Source of the DNA: Candidatus Sabulitectum silens
GTDB taxonomy: Bacteria > Fermentibacterota > Fermentibacteria > Fermentibacterales > JCC-6
DNA length: 38,188 bases
Assembly: GCA_001875255.1 (NCBI GenBank)
Contig: MJAN01000018.1
Span: 1 to 38,188 of the forward strand
Direction of reading: 5' to 3'
Both the position numbers and the translations under genes were made by a program. Below are positions 19,678-30,173 of this stretch, piece after piece (the first letter of the stretch is position 1; each line of letters starts with the position of its first letter). The notes beneath the pieces were generated by a model. That model did not search any database. It was not told the origin of the DNA and saw nothing but the letters and a program-made list of their open reading frames with translations.

Positions 19678-20214
19678 TTAGTCATCAATCAATTTCAGTA
19701 TTTCAGCCAGTGTGAGACGGCTTCCCGGACACTCGGTGGAGGAGCCCTTCACATCCCTGTGAACGGTTATGCCCTCCCTTTCTATACCGAACCGGTGCAT
19801 CAGCTTGCGAAGAAGGTTTCCCAGGGCCCGCATCTGCCCCGGGGTGGGAATCGTCCGGTTGAAATTCCCCACCAGGCATATCCCCACGGAATCGGTGTTG
19901 CCCCCCTTCGCGTGGGCACCGGTATAGGGCAGCGCCCTGCCTTTTTCAACGGCTCCATCCCCTGTAAGGGTTCCGTTCCCTATCACGAAGTGGTATCCGA
20001 TGTCGTTCCAGTGGTTCAATCCCCTGTGCAGCACCCTGAAGAACGCCGCTGAACCGGTTTTCGTAGCGGAGTGGTGCACAACTATCCTCCCTATCCTCTT
20101 CATGGCAGGGGAGCCTGGATCGGGAAGGGGCTCTGAAAGGGCCAGGGCCATCTTCGGAGTTAATTCAGCGGGGCATTCGATGCCCTCCGCCTTCAGCCAT
20201 TGGTGAAAATTCAT
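19678..20214 (-). CDS. N-acetylmuramoyl-L-alanine amidase (Amidase_2/PGRP family)
   Basis: The fold cleaves the bond between N-acetylmuramic acid and L-alanine in peptidoglycan. Zinc ligands are visible as H47 (VVHHSAT), H152 (TVHRDV) and C162 (ECPGSRL); Y74 in YHFVIG is the usual active-site tyrosine. At 178 residues it is little more than the catalytic domain. There is no signal sequence, so it may act in the cytoplasm on recycled fragments, or be released by lysis as phage relatives are. The ATG at 20214 lacks a strong Shine-Dalgarno. It is divergent from the NYN gene. Confidence 0.88.
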   Translation of the reverse strand: MNFHQWLKAEGIECPAELTPKMALALSEPLPDPGSPAMKRIGRIVVHHSATKTGSAAFFRVLHRGLNHWNDIGYHFVIGNGTLTGDGAVEKGRALPYTGAHAKGGNTDSVGICLVGNFNRTIPTPGQMRALGNLLRKLMHRFGIEREGITVHRDVKGSSTECPGSRLTLAEILKLIDD

Positions 20215-20281
20215 ATATTCCGTTCAGGGGTTCAGACATATTGTTTTTTTCAGTTACGGTTCCATTTATGGGGGTAATATC

Positions 20282-21115
20282 ATGCCTGAAAGGTATATCG
20301 GTACAAGGGTCGGGGTTTATGTGGATGTATCCAACCTTACCATGAACGGCGGTTACGGGATGCGATACGAGGTCCTCAGGGAGTTCGCCTGCAGGAACGG
20401 AGCCCGGCCGGTGAGGCTCAACGCCTATGTGAGCTACGATGAACAGAGGGCCAGGACAGATAACGACTACAGGGAAGGTCAGAGAAGGTTTCACAGCGCA
20501 CTCAGGGATATGGGTTTCAAGGTCATCAGAAAGATCACCAAGTGGTACACCGACGATACAGGGGCCCGTTTCGGCAAGGCCAACGTGGACCTGGATCTCG
20601 CCGTGGATGTCCTGCTGCAGTCGGACAAGCTTGACAAGATCCTTCTTGCAACCGGCGACGGCGACTTCACCAGGGTGGTAAGCACCATACAGAACAAGGG
20701 CTGCCGTGTGGAGGTCCTTGCCTTCGATAATGTCTCAAGGGAACTCCGGGACGAGGCGGACCTCTACATCTCCGGCTACCTTGTTCCCAACCTGCTCCCC
20801 TTCAAGGGTCTGGAGGACTACTCCAGCTGGGGGGAGAAGGGCAGCTTCGTCCGGGGCGTATGCGTCAGCCATGACAAGGGATTCGGCTTCTTCAGGTTCC
20901 TCAGGAACCACAACGGCGAACTCTGGAAGATAGACAACAGGGAGCCGGGCTCCCCCTACAGCAACATCTTCTTCCACGACTCGAACCTTCCGGGGAACGT
21001 GGATTACTTCAAGCTTCCGGACAGGGACCTCATCTTTGAGTTCGAGATAGCCGACGGCACCGAACCGGGAAAGACCCAGGCCATCAACATCGGAGCCCTG
21101 CGGTCTCTCACCTAG
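20282..21115 (+). CDS. NYN/LabA-type nuclease-fold protein with C-terminal cold-shock-like domain
   Basis: Residues about 8-165 form a NYN domain, a PIN-like RNase fold. The acidic residues expected at the metal site are present: D15 (VYVDVSN), D103/D105/D109 (NVDLDLAVDV) and D126/D128 (TGDGDF). Residues about 186-277 resemble an OB-fold cold-shock domain, with RNP1-like KGFGFFRF (199-206) and RNP2-like NIFFHDSNL (228-236). The combination suggests an RNA-binding ribonuclease, which is inference; related LabA proteins have no settled biochemistry. The gene stands alone, with GGGGGT before its ATG, divergent from the amidase. Confidence 0.84.
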   Translation: MPERYIGTRVGVYVDVSNLTMNGGYGMRYEVLREFACRNGARPVRLNAYVSYDEQRARTDNDYREGQRRFHSALRDMGFKVIRKITKWYTDDTGARFGKANVDLDLAVDVLLQSDKLDKILLATGDGDFTRVVSTIQNKGCRVEVLAFDNVSRELRDEADLYISGYLVPNLLPFKGLEDYSSWGEKGSFVRGVCVSHDKGFGFFRFLRNHNGELWKIDNREPGSPYSNIFFHDSNLPGNVDYFKLPDRDLIFEFEIADGTEPGKTQAINIGALRSLT

Positions 21116-21148
21116 AACCCCACATCCATCGGAATAGCCGAAGAACCG

Positions 21149-21475
21149 TCATCCCTCCACAGGAGAGGCGTACTGCAGGAGTTCCACAGGGGCGCCATTC
21201 ACCTCGATGAAGGCAACAATAACCCCTTCAGAGGGACTGTTGGGCTCTATTATGACCTTCTGCCCCCTCAGGGCTTCATCCAGATCATCAACCTGGAAGG
21301 CCACATGGGGCACTTCCTTTACGAGCTCCGGGTAGGGGGCGTCCTTCCAGTACCTTTGCCACTGAATGCCGAAGGGGTTGTTCCTGTGGTCGCTGACAGT
21401 CATTTTCAGGTGAGGAAGGTCTATTTCGCCCTGAAATCTTTCCTTTGTGGGAATTCCCGTATGATCGTACTTCAT
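21149..21475 (-). CDS. VOC-family (glyoxalase-fold) protein
   Basis: The 108-residue protein has the paired beta-alpha-beta pattern of the vicinal-oxygen-chelate fold. HLKMTVSDH and PHVAFQVDDLDEAL are in the usual positions, and it ends with FIEVNGAPVELLQ, the family's last strand with a metal-ligand glutamate. Members include lyases, dioxygenases and resistance proteins; the substrate is unknown here. The ATG at 21475 is chosen because upstream residues do not fit the fold and AGGG precedes it. It converges on the NYN gene with a 33-base gap that shows no terminator. Confidence 0.75.
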   Translation of the reverse strand: MKYDHTGIPTKERFQGEIDLPHLKMTVSDHRNNPFGIQWQRYWKDAPYPELVKEVPHVAFQVDDLDEALRGQKVIIEPNSPSEGVIVAFIEVNGAPVELLQYASPVEG

Positions 21476-21581
21476 TCGTTGCCCTTCGCCATATCGCGGA
21501 ATGATCATCCACCCATCGGCCAATGTCAATGGTTTTCATGGACTGCCGGTGGAATATCACCGGAATACAGTTGCTATTGGA

Positions 21582-21610
21582 TTGAATTTCCTTTAGAATG
21601 TATTTATCAT
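21582..21610 (+). promoter_or_regulatory. Candidate sigma-70 promoter for the sorting-domain protein at 21635
   Basis: TTGAAT (21582-21587), a 17-base spacer and TATCAT (21605-21610) lie 24 bases before the ATG. The surrounding 160-base intergenic region is AT-rich compared with its neighbours and holds nothing else I recognise. Confidence 0.5.
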
Positions 21611-21634
21611 TAAATATCAAGGGAGAATTCAAGG

Positions 21635-22899
21635 ATGAAATGCATTACTGTCCTCATGGTGTTCACGGTCATTGCCCTTTGCGAGACCGGAAGCTATTCA
21701 TATTACGGCTGTTTTCTGAGTGAGCCATCCACCTCCGGCTATTACACCGACGGCCACTGCTTCCCCGGGCCCTTTCGCGCTAATGGCCCCATCGTCATCT
21801 ACAGCTCTACACCGGGAAGGGACAACGACCCGTATTTCCACAGCCTGACCCTCTCATCGGATCACTATCTCTACGGCACCGGCCCCGGGGGTGAACAGGT
21901 CACGGAACCCCAGTGGGAAAATCTCTGGATAGAGCCCTATGAGCTCATGGCCCAGGGCCCGCCCTGGTTCAGCCTTGGCGCCGACCCCCTCCCTTCGGCG
22001 CCGACCAGGTCGACTGGCAGTCGGTGCGTTCCGCGGCCTTCGACGGCGGTCTTGTGCTATACGGGGGCGTAGATGTTCAGAACGGCTCTAGGCTCAGCAT
22101 CAGGGGCGACACCCTGCTGGTGAAGATAGAGGCATACGGCGCGGAGCATTCACACGACCTTTCATCCCTGACCAACCCGGTGGTGTGGGTGGAGAACAGC
22201 GAAGACGACAGGATATACATAAGGGGATCCCAGGGGAGCCCGGTGAGCACCCCTGTAACCATGGGAATGTTCGGCCATCTCTACATGTCAGGTTCCCTGG
22301 AATGCTCAGGCAACGGAATGGCGGGGATAATCAGCGTGTACGGAGACCTCGTCATTGCCGATACACCCACCGGGCCCCAGCAGGGCTGGGAGGGCCACGA
22401 GATCGAAACCGCCACGGATATAGATTACCAGGCATCCCTCATGGCCCTTGAGGGCCGCATACTGGCTGAGAATTATTTCTACCCCAATCCCCGGGTGGAT
22501 TTCATGTACAGCGGATTTCAGGTGGAGTACGAGTGGTACACCGGGACATACACAAGGGGATTCGATATGGTGAACACCTACGATGAAAGGCTCCTTACAC
22601 AGAGCCCGCCCTTTTATCCCCAGTACGACATCTCCGGCACCGCCGAAACCGCTGAAGGGGTTTCCGGGGCTTCAATGGGGGTTTCGTCCAATCCCTTCCC
22701 GGGTTCCTCCGTGGTAACCCTGTCCACCCCGGGAACGGTTCAGCTCTTCGACCAGACCGGGAGGCTCATCGGGGAGTCCGGGCTTACAGAGCAGTGGATA
22801 CTGCACGGTTCAGACCTTCCCGATGGTGTTTACGTACTGAGGGCGGTTTTCCCCGGCGGCGGAACGGAATCGCTGAGGGTGGTCAAACTGTTCCGATAG
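21635..22899 (+). CDS. Secreted protein with C-terminal sorting-like domain, one frame break
   Basis: A signal sequence (ITVLMVFTVIALC) is followed by about 320 residues rich in Tyr, Gly and Ser. There are beta-strand repeats such as GNGMAGIISVYGDLVIAD, which resemble a surface or pseudopilin-handling protein. The C-terminal ~80 residues (SSNPFPGSSVVTLSTPG through DGVYVLRAVFPGGGTESLRV) match the FlgD/Por-like pattern of the two other secreted proteins here. The frame breaks at about 21992-21996; one added base joins GADPLP to FGADQVDWQSVR. The start follows GGGAG. The function is unknown; it is probably exported by a type IX-like route or held at the surface. Confidence 0.75.
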
Positions 22900-22916
22900 T
22901 GAATTTGCCACGGGTT

Positions 22917-24047
22917 CTACTTCTCCAGGATGACCGTGAATGTGGTTCCCCGGTCGGGAACGCTCTGTACCGAAACCTCCCCCCGGTAAAGTGACGCGGT
23001 CTTCCTCATTATGGAGAGCCCCAGTCCGCTGCCCAGTATGTTCCTGGTTTTCTCGTTCTTTATCCTTACGAACTCGCCGAAGAGCTTGTTCACCTCCCCT
23101 TCGCTCATCCCTATTCCGGTGTCCGATACGGCGATGGTTACCTTCTCTTCAGAGTCTGTTACACTCACCGTTACGCTGCCGCCGTCCCTGTTGTACTTCA
23201 CCGCGTTGGAAACCAGATTGTTGAAGATGATCTCAAGCTCGCCCATGTCAGCCGGCATTGTGATGCTTTTTGAATCTGACTCCAGGGAAATGTCTATGTC
23301 CCTGGCTTCGGCGTCGGGCTTCATGGTTTCTATGGAGTTCCTGGCGGCTTCCAGAACATCGGTCTGCACCAGCTCCCGCTTCTTCTGGCCGCTCTCAAGC
23401 CTGGTGAGGTCCAATAGATCGTATATGAGCTTCCTCATGCCGGCGAGCCTGGTGAGGCTTCTGTCAACCACCCTGTCGTAGACCTTCGGATCATCCATTC
23501 CGGTGCCGTCCCGGAGGAGGTAAAGGTAGCCCTCTATGGCACCCAGGGGAGCCTTCAGCTCGTGGGCGAGGACGCTTATGAACTGGAACCTTACCCTGCG
23601 TTTCTCCTCCTCCAGCTCACGGGTCTGCCTGAGGGCAAGCAGGTGGGCGGCGGCCTGCTTCACCGACACCTTCAGCTCCGCCGGGGTGAAGGGCTTCGGC
23701 AGGAAGTCGTAGGCCCCCTGTTTCGTGGCGCTTACCGCTGTATCTATCGAAGCGTAGGCGGTGATCATTATTGCCATCAGGTCCAGTTCTCGGCTGTTTA
23801 TCCAGTTGAGGACATCAATTCCCGAGAGCCCTCCCATCTTGTTGTCCAGGAGGACTATGTCCGGAGGCTCCTTCTCCATGAAGGCAATGGCCTCTTCACC
23901 GGAGGATGCCTCCCTTATGTCCAGAACAACCTCGGGCTCTCCATCGTCGGGGTCCATGGAAAAGGTCCGGAGTGATCTCCGGATGCCCATTCTCATCCCC
24001 TCCTCGTCGTCCACCACCAGCAGAACCAGCTTCTTATCTTCGGGCAT
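22917..24047 (-). CDS. Receiver-histidine kinase fusion
   Basis: Residues about 5-135 are a receiver domain with an acceptor in VLLDNKMGGLSG and the conserved MITAYAS and LPKPF. A HisKA region follows with the phosphorylated His in SVLAHELKAPLGA, then an ATPase with NNLVSNAVKYN, DTGIGMS and GSGLGLSI. There is no membrane segment. A receiver at the N-terminus of a kinase suggests control by an upstream phosphate donor. The ATG at 24047 begins one base after the receiver gene's stop; an in-frame start five codons earlier is possible. It is the last gene of the rex-hyd cluster. Confidence 0.9.
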   Translation of the reverse strand: MPEDKKLVLLVVDDEEGMRMGIRRSLRTFSMDPDDGEPEVVLDIREASSGEEAIAFMEKEPPDIVLLDNKMGGLSGIDVLNWINSRELDLMAIMITAYASIDTAVSATKQGAYDFLPKPFTPAELKVSVKQAAAHLLALRQTRELEEEKRRVRFQFISVLAHELKAPLGAIEGYLYLLRDGTGMDDPKVYDRVVDRSLTRLAGMRKLIYDLLDLTRLESGQKKRELVQTDVLEAARNSIETMKPDAEARDIDISLESDSKSITMPADMGELEIIFNNLVSNAVKYNRDGGSVTVSVTDSEEKVTIAVSDTGIGMSEGEVNKLFGEFVRIKNEKTRNILGSGLGLSIMRKTASLYRGEVSVQSVPDRGTTFTVILEK

Positions 24048-24048
24048 G

Positions 24049-24439
24049 TCAGCCCTTCCCAATCTTCTTCAGTTCCTCTTCTATCTGCTCGAACCTTACC
24101 GGTTTCGAAAGCACCGCGTCGGCTGTGATCCAGCCGGCTGAATCGTCCACCCTGGGGAACTCAAGACCGGTCTCCCCGGTGACATTGGTAACCCATTACT
24201 ACGGCGCAATCAGGGAATGTCCTCTTCAGTCGGTATGCCAGGACGAAGCCGTCGTCGTCGTTCTCCATCATGAGGTCTATCACCGCCACATCCGGGGCAA
24301 ACCCCTTGAAGAGCTCCTCGGCCTGCTTCCTTCCCGGTGCGGTCAGTGTTTCATATCCCCGGGACTTGAACATCAGTTCCATCTGTTCCAGGAAGTCGGG
24401 GTCGTCGTCCACTATCAACACTCTGGTAATATCGGTCAT
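24049..24439 (-). CDS. Single-domain response regulator, one frame break
   Basis: The receiver has VLIVDDDPD, an acceptor in AVIDLMMENDDDG, and LSKPV near the end. The frame breaks at about 24192-24194; removing one G turns CAVVM into VTNVTGETG and the C-terminal part follows correctly. Restored length is about 130 residues with no output domain. The gene lies 13 bases after the hydrogenase-like kinase and one base before the receiver-kinase, so it probably carries phosphate between them. AGGAG precedes its ATG. Confidence 0.85.
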
Positions 24440-24452
24440 CTGCGGTCTCCTC

Positions 24453-26445
24453 TTAGTTCTCCGGTGCTCTCCTTGGCAGAGTTACCGTGAATGTGGTTCC
24501 AGTGGGCCCCCTGTCAGGGTCCGTGTTGGATTCCACCGTTATCTGTCCTCTGTGCATCTTGACTATACCGTAGGTCACTGCCAGACCCAAACCCGTTCCC
24601 TGCCCCCGCTTCTTTGTGGTGAAGAAGGGTTCGAAGATCTTCTTTATGTCCCCGGGGTCTATCCCCGGGCCGCTGTCCTCAAAGGTGATAACCACCCTTT
24701 CCGCGTCGCCGCCGGTCTTCACCCTGAGGCGACCCTCTTCACCCATGGCGTCGAAGGCGTTGGATGCCAGGTTGATTATTATCTGGCTATCTGATCCTCG
24801 TCGAGTTCAGCGGTGGGGTCTATGTCCTCGGAAATGAATTCCACCCTGATCCCTCCGGGCGTTTCATGGGTCCGATGGTCCTGCGCATCAGGTCGGGAAC
24901 ATCCACTTCTGTCCTTGTGACCTTGTTCTGCCTTGCGAAGTCCAGCAGACCGGCCACTATCTTCTTGCACCTGTCCGCATGGAGGGCGATGGTTTTCAGG
25001 TCCTCACCCAGCTCCGGGTTACCGGGATTCTCCTCAAGAAGGGTATGGGCATACATCAGGACCACTCCAAGTGGGTTGTTCACCTCGTGGGCGATCCCCG
25101 CGGCCAGCTGCCCCATCCCGGCCATTTTTTCCGCGTGCTTCAGGGCCACCCTTGCCCCGGCCAGCTCGTCGCTGGTCTCCGCCAGCTCCTCCACGGTGTT
25201 CTTCAGCTGCTCTATGGAGTAGGGAAGGCACATCTCGCTCTCGGCCAGGCCCTTGTATATGGCTATGGCGTGGTTCCTGCAGGTATCATAGCCGCAGGCC
25301 CCGCAGTTGAGCTCGTCCTCAAGGGTGAACTTGCCCATTCTTTCCATTATGCGGGTGATCTCGGTTTCACTGGGGGCCTTCAGCCGCATGTCCGACGGGG
25401 CGAAGGTCCTCTTCAGGTCTATTCCCGAACACCGGTCCATCACCACGTTCCAGCTGTTGAAGTTTATTTTGTCCAGGCTCTCCCTGGCGTATTTGCTTAC
25501 CTTGGCCCTTCGTCTGAAAAGGGGTGCCTTGCTTGTCATTCCAGGACCCATTATGCAGCCCTCGCAGCACAGGATCTCAAGCAGTCTGGCCTCCATGTCC
25601 CCGGACTCGAACTCCTTCAGGGCCTCAACGAACTCCTCCCTGCCGTCGGCGGTTACTATCTCCCCGGAGAGCAGGTCCTCATTCATGTCCGCGGCCTGGA
25701 GCATTCCCCTGTTAATGGGAAAAAGGGAGCCCAGACCCGGGGTGGGGGGATTGAAATCGCTTCCCTGGACCTTTTCCGGATCAATACCCATTATGGATAC
25801 GATATTCCTGAGTTCGGCGAAGGTTACCGAAGCGTCAACATGGCTTCCCTGGAAGTCCTCGGCCTCGGCCCTCTTGGCGAGACAGGGGCCTATGAAAACG
25901 ATCTTCACGTCTTCTCCATAGAGGTGCTTCACCACCATTGCCTCCGCCACCATCGGGGACACTATTGGTGCAAGGTTCGGAACCATTTCCGGCAGGTATT
26001 TCTCAACATAGTTGACTATGGCCGGGCAGGATACGGCGATATACCGCCTGTCCGGGTTCTTTCTGAGGAGCCGTCTGTACTCCCTCGCCACCAGGTCGGC
26101 GCCGAAGGCCACCTCGCATACATAGTCGAATCCCATGGCCCTGATGGTGCCCACCACCTTTTCCGTGGGAACGCCGGCGAACTCCGCGGGGAAGCTGGGG
26201 GCGATGATCGCCGCGGTCTTCTGTTTTCCCCTGAGTATCTCAAGCACTTTCGTTGTGGAGCCAACGGCTTTCTTGGCCCCCCTGGTGCATACCTTCACGC
26301 AGTTCCCGCAGCCAATGCAGCGGTCGGTTATGACCTCCGCCTGGCCGCCTGATATCCTGATGGCCTTTGCGGGGCACTCCCGTACACAGGTGTAACACAC
26401 CCTGCACTTGTCCTGAATGGTCTCCACCAGCCTGGTCTCGGACAT
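24453..26445 (-). CDS. Sensory [FeFe]-hydrogenase-like histidine kinase, two frame breaks
   Basis: Two 4Fe-4S ferredoxin motifs (C14-C24 and C43-C53) precede a hydrogenase large-subunit-like domain at about 70-345. Candidate H-cluster cysteines are C140 (AVSCPAIV), C188 (IGPCLAK) and C294/C297 (CCEGC). An FeS domain (CGACGYDTC, 381-389) and a kinase follow, with H453 in GIAHEVNNPLG and an ATPase with DSGPGID and GTGLGLAV. The frame breaks near 24852 and 24788; one base each joins RPEG to IRVEF and DQIA to QIIINLASNAF. The architecture matches the histidine-kinase-linked (group C-like) putative sensory hydrogenases. It should read H2 or redox state and phosphorylate the two downstream proteins. 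Whether it binds an H-cluster is not shown. Confidence 0.88.
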
Positions 26446-26446
26446 G

Positions 26447-28163
26447 CTACTTCAGCACCTTTCTCTCCTCGTATCCCGTGTGAAGCATTTCATGGGCTTT
26501 ATGGCTGCCCGGCTCTCCGAGGTGCTCCCTGTACAGCCTTAATATGGACTGATTCATGTGGGCGGTGCGAAGGGCCGAGGCCGTGTCTATGGAATAAAGG
26601 CTCTGCATCCGGGCCCTGATCACTCCGGGATCCTGGGAGAAGGGCTGTCCTCCCCCTGCGATGCAGCCGCCGGGGCAGGTCATTATCTCCACGAAGTGGA
26701 AGTGCTTCTCGCCTCGTTTTATGCTGTCCAGCAGTTTTCTCGCGTTGCCCAGACCGCTTACCACAGCCGCCTTGAGCTCTATGTCTCCAATGGGTATGGA
26801 TGCTTCCTTGATCCCCTCGAAACCCCGGACCTCCTTAAGCTCCAACTGCTCAAGTTCCCCTCCGGTTATCATGTTGTAGGCGGTTCTCACCGCAGCCTCC
26901 ATAACGCCACCGCTGGCTCCGAAGATCTTCCCGGCGGAGCTTCTTTCGCCGAATGGCTGTCCGCCGGTTCACTGTTCACCGAAGCCAGGTCCATGCCGAA
27001 CATCTTCAGCATCCCGGCGAACTCCCGGGTGGTGAGTACGGCATCCACGTCCTGCACCGAACCGCTACCCATTCCAGGTCTTGCGCACTCGAACTTCTTG
27101 GCGGTGCAGGGCATGATGGATACATGGAAGACCTTCTTCGGGTCTATTCCCTTCTCCGGAGCCCATATCCTCTTTACCACCGCCCCCATCATCTGCTGGG
27201 GACTCTTGCAGGAGGAGACATTCTCAAGGAACTCCGGGTAGAACTCCTCCATGAATTTCACCCAGCCCGGGGAGCAGCTTGTGAAAAGCGGAAGGGGTCC
27301 ACCGGTCTTTATCCTCTCCACGAGCTCAGCGGCCTCCTCCATAACCGTGAGGTCTGCGCTGAAGGAGGTGGGGAAAACGTAGTCGATACCCATCCTGCGC
27401 ATGGCTCCGTTCATCCTGTCAACGATGTCGGTTCCAGCCCTGATCCCGAATTCCTCCGCGATGGAGACACTGATGGCCGGGGCGTGCTGGGCCACAACGG
27501 TAACTTCAGGGTCCCTTATGGCAGCCAGGACCTCGGCGGTGCTTCCCTTTTCGTAAAGGCACCGGTGGGACATACCATGATGCACTGGCCGCAGTTGATG
27601 CAGCTTGAAACGTTCAGCCCCTCCTCAAAGGCGCAGCCAATTCTGGATGAACTCCCCCTTCCGATGAAGTCGATGGCGCTCACCCCCTGTATCTCTTCAC
27701 ACACCCTTACGCACTTCCCGCAGAGGATGCACTTGTCCGGATCACGGACTATCGACGGGCTTGAAACGTCAAGGTCGTACCGTGACCTTTCCCCGGCATA
27801 ACGCCTCTGCCTTACACCCAGCTCCTCGGAAAGGTCCTGGAGGGTGCAGCAGCCGTTCCTCACGCAGTAAAGGCAGTCATCGGGATGGTTGGCGAGGAGC
27901 AGCTCGATGATGGTCCGTCTGGCGTCCAGGGCCTTTGCAGAGTGGGTCCTCACGCTCATTCCCTCGGTGACCGGCTGTGAGCAGGAGGGTACGAGCCTTC
28001 CAGTGGCGGTGTCCTCCACCACGCACATTCTGCAGGCGCCGGAGGGGGGAAGCCCCTCGATGTGGCAGAGGGTTGGGATGGATATGCCCGCCCGTGCGGC
28101 CACTGTGAGTATCGTCTCCCCGGGGCTGGCTTCAAGAGGTCTGTCATTTATTGTTATTCTCAT
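26447..28163 (-). CDS. hydA: [FeFe] hydrogenase catalytic subunit HydA of the bifurcating HydABC type, two frame breaks
   Basis: HydA makes or consumes H2 at the H-cluster. The N-terminus has a 2Fe-2S domain (CHIEGLPPSGACRMC), the His-Cys3 motif (HPDDCLYC) and two 4Fe-4S motifs (CILCGKCVRVC, CINCGQCIMVC). All three H-cluster motifs are intact: TSCSPGW, MPCTAKKFE and EIMTCPGGCIAGGGQ. The C-terminus has the small-subunit-like tail (LYREHLGEPGSHKAHEMLHT). The frame breaks near 27558 (CPTGA to LYEKGS) and 26930-26932 (PPG to KIFGASGGV); one base repairs each. The ATG at 28163 has AGAGGT upstream. The stop is one base before the sensor kinase's ATG. The order hydC-hydB-hydA is that of NADH/ferredoxin-dependent bifurcating enzymes. 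Confidence 0.93.
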
Positions 28164-28180
28164 TGCTGTTACCTCTTTCC

Positions 28181-30172
28181 CTATTCCACCACGACGGCAT
28201 CGAAGGGGCACACCTGGAGGCAGGCTCCACACCCTATGCACTTGTCGGGAATGATGTAATGGGGGCTTTTCCGGGCTCCCATTATGGCTTCGGCGGGGCA
28301 CTTCCGGGCGCACAGCGTGCAACCCCGGCATTTATTCGGGTTTATGGAGTACTCCAGAAGCTCGGTGCAACCCCGGCGGGACACTTCCTGTCATATATAT
28401 GGGCTTCGTATTCATCCCTGAACCACCTCAGGGTGCTCAGCACCGGGTTAGGGGCGGTCTGGCCCAGGCCGCAGAGGCTGGTTTCCCGTATGACACCGGC
28501 AAGCTTTTCCAGGTTAACTATGCCCCTGAAACGCTCCAGTGACTGCCTTCCGCTCTCCCCCCGGCGTCCCCTGGTGATACCCTGAAGTATCTCCAGCATG
28601 CGTCTTGTGCCCTCCCGGCAGGGAATGCACTTGCCGCAGCTCTCCCTCTGAATGAAGTCCATGAAGAACTTGGCCACATCCACCATGCATGTGTCCTCGT
28701 CCATTACCACAAGGCCCCTGAGCCCATCATGGCCCCGAACTCCGTGAGGGATTCGTAATCGATGGTTATGTCCACGTGTTCCGCGGGAATGCAGCCCCCT
28801 GAAGGTCCGCCTATCTGAACCGCCTTGAACTTCTTTCCATCGGGAACTCCGCCACCGGCCTTGAAGAGTATGTCACCCAGGCAGGTTCCCATGGCCACCT
28901 CTATCAGTCCGGTATTCTCTATCTTTCCCGAAAGGGCGAAGACCTTGGTCCCCCTGCTGCCCGGAGTACCCAGGGAGCTGAACCAGCCTGAACCCCTTCT
29001 AAGTATCGGTGGAACATTGGCGAAGGTTTCCACGTTGTTTATCACAGTGGGCTTTCCGAAGAGGCCGCTCACCGCGGGATAGGGAGGTTTCGGCGAGGGC
29101 ATTCCCCTTTTGCCTTCGATGCTGTGTATAAGGGCGGTCTCCTCGCCGCAGACGAAGGCGCCTGCGCCCATCTTGATCACTATGTCAAGGTCAAATCCGC
29201 TGTCGAGTATGTTGCAGCCCAGAAGACCCCACTCCCTGGCCTGTGCGATGGCGATGCGAAGCCTTTCAACCGCCAGGGGATACTCGGCCCTCAGGTAGAC
29301 ATAGGCCTTCCTGGCCCCAATGGCATAGGCCGCAATGGCCATTCCCTCGATTATCCTGTGGGGGTCACCTTCGATCACGGCCCTGTCCATGAAGCTCCCG
29401 GGTCGCCCTCGTCGGCGTTGCATATCACATACTTGGAATCCGCCGGGGTTTCCATGGCGAAACGCCATTTCTTCCCGGTGGGGAAACCGCCGCCGCCCCT
29501 GCCCCGAAGACCGCTCTTTTCGACTTCTGTGCATACATCATCCGGGGTCTTTCCCCGGAGGGCTTCTGAAAAACCGATGTATCCGCCATTTGCGATGTAC
29601 TCGCTTATGCTGACAGGGTTTATGATTCCGCAGTTCTCAAGGACCCATCTTGTCTGCACACCGAAGAAGGGGTGTTCATCCATATAGACTACGTCCTCCC
29701 AGCGCTGGAACCCATCGGAACGGAACTGGGCCATGACAAGGTCCTCGGGAACATTGCCATGAAGGAGTACCGACTCCAGAAGACCGGCGGCCTTGTCTTC
29801 GGTGACCGTTTTGAAGGAAAGCCTGTTCCTGCCTGGAATCTGTATGTCCATTATGGGCTCCACCGCACAGAATCCAACACAGCCCACCTCTATCACATCG
29901 GCATCAACTGACCCGTGCTCAAGCCAGCTTCTGATCACGGAAAGGGTCTTCCCGGCTCCGGCTCCCAGTCCGCAGGTGCCGGTGCCTATGAAAATCGCCG
30001 GCCTGGTGAGTTCCTTCCTCAGAAGGGTGCCCATGGATTCCTTCCGGACTGATGAGCATTCGTCACTCTTGTGGCAAACCGGACTTGAGGTAAAGCATTG
30101 CAGCATTGAAGGGCAGGGCTTTTCGCCGGTGTGCCAGCACTCGTCGCAGCACATCTGGAATTTTTCACTCAT
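28181..30172 (-). CDS. hydB: Bifurcating hydrogenase subunit HydB (NuoF-like), three frame breaks, with Cys-rich N-terminal extension
   Basis: HydB carries FMN and the NAD(H) site and passes electrons between NADH, ferredoxin and HydA. Visible are [13 protein letters not shown] (FMN/NADH loop), [25 protein letters not shown], the [12 protein letters not shown] cluster motif and, at the C-terminus, two ferredoxin motifs ([22 protein letters not shown]). A thioredoxin-like 2Fe-2S domain comes first. The first ~45 residues add several more cysteines and two His, which I do not know from this family. Breaks near 29397 (DPG to SFMDRAV), 28715-28718 (GSG to GLVVMDED) and 28369 (PAGV to CTELLEY) are each repaired by one base. 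The ATG at 30172 starts one base after the hydC stop. Confidence 0.93.
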
Positions 30173-30173
30173 T

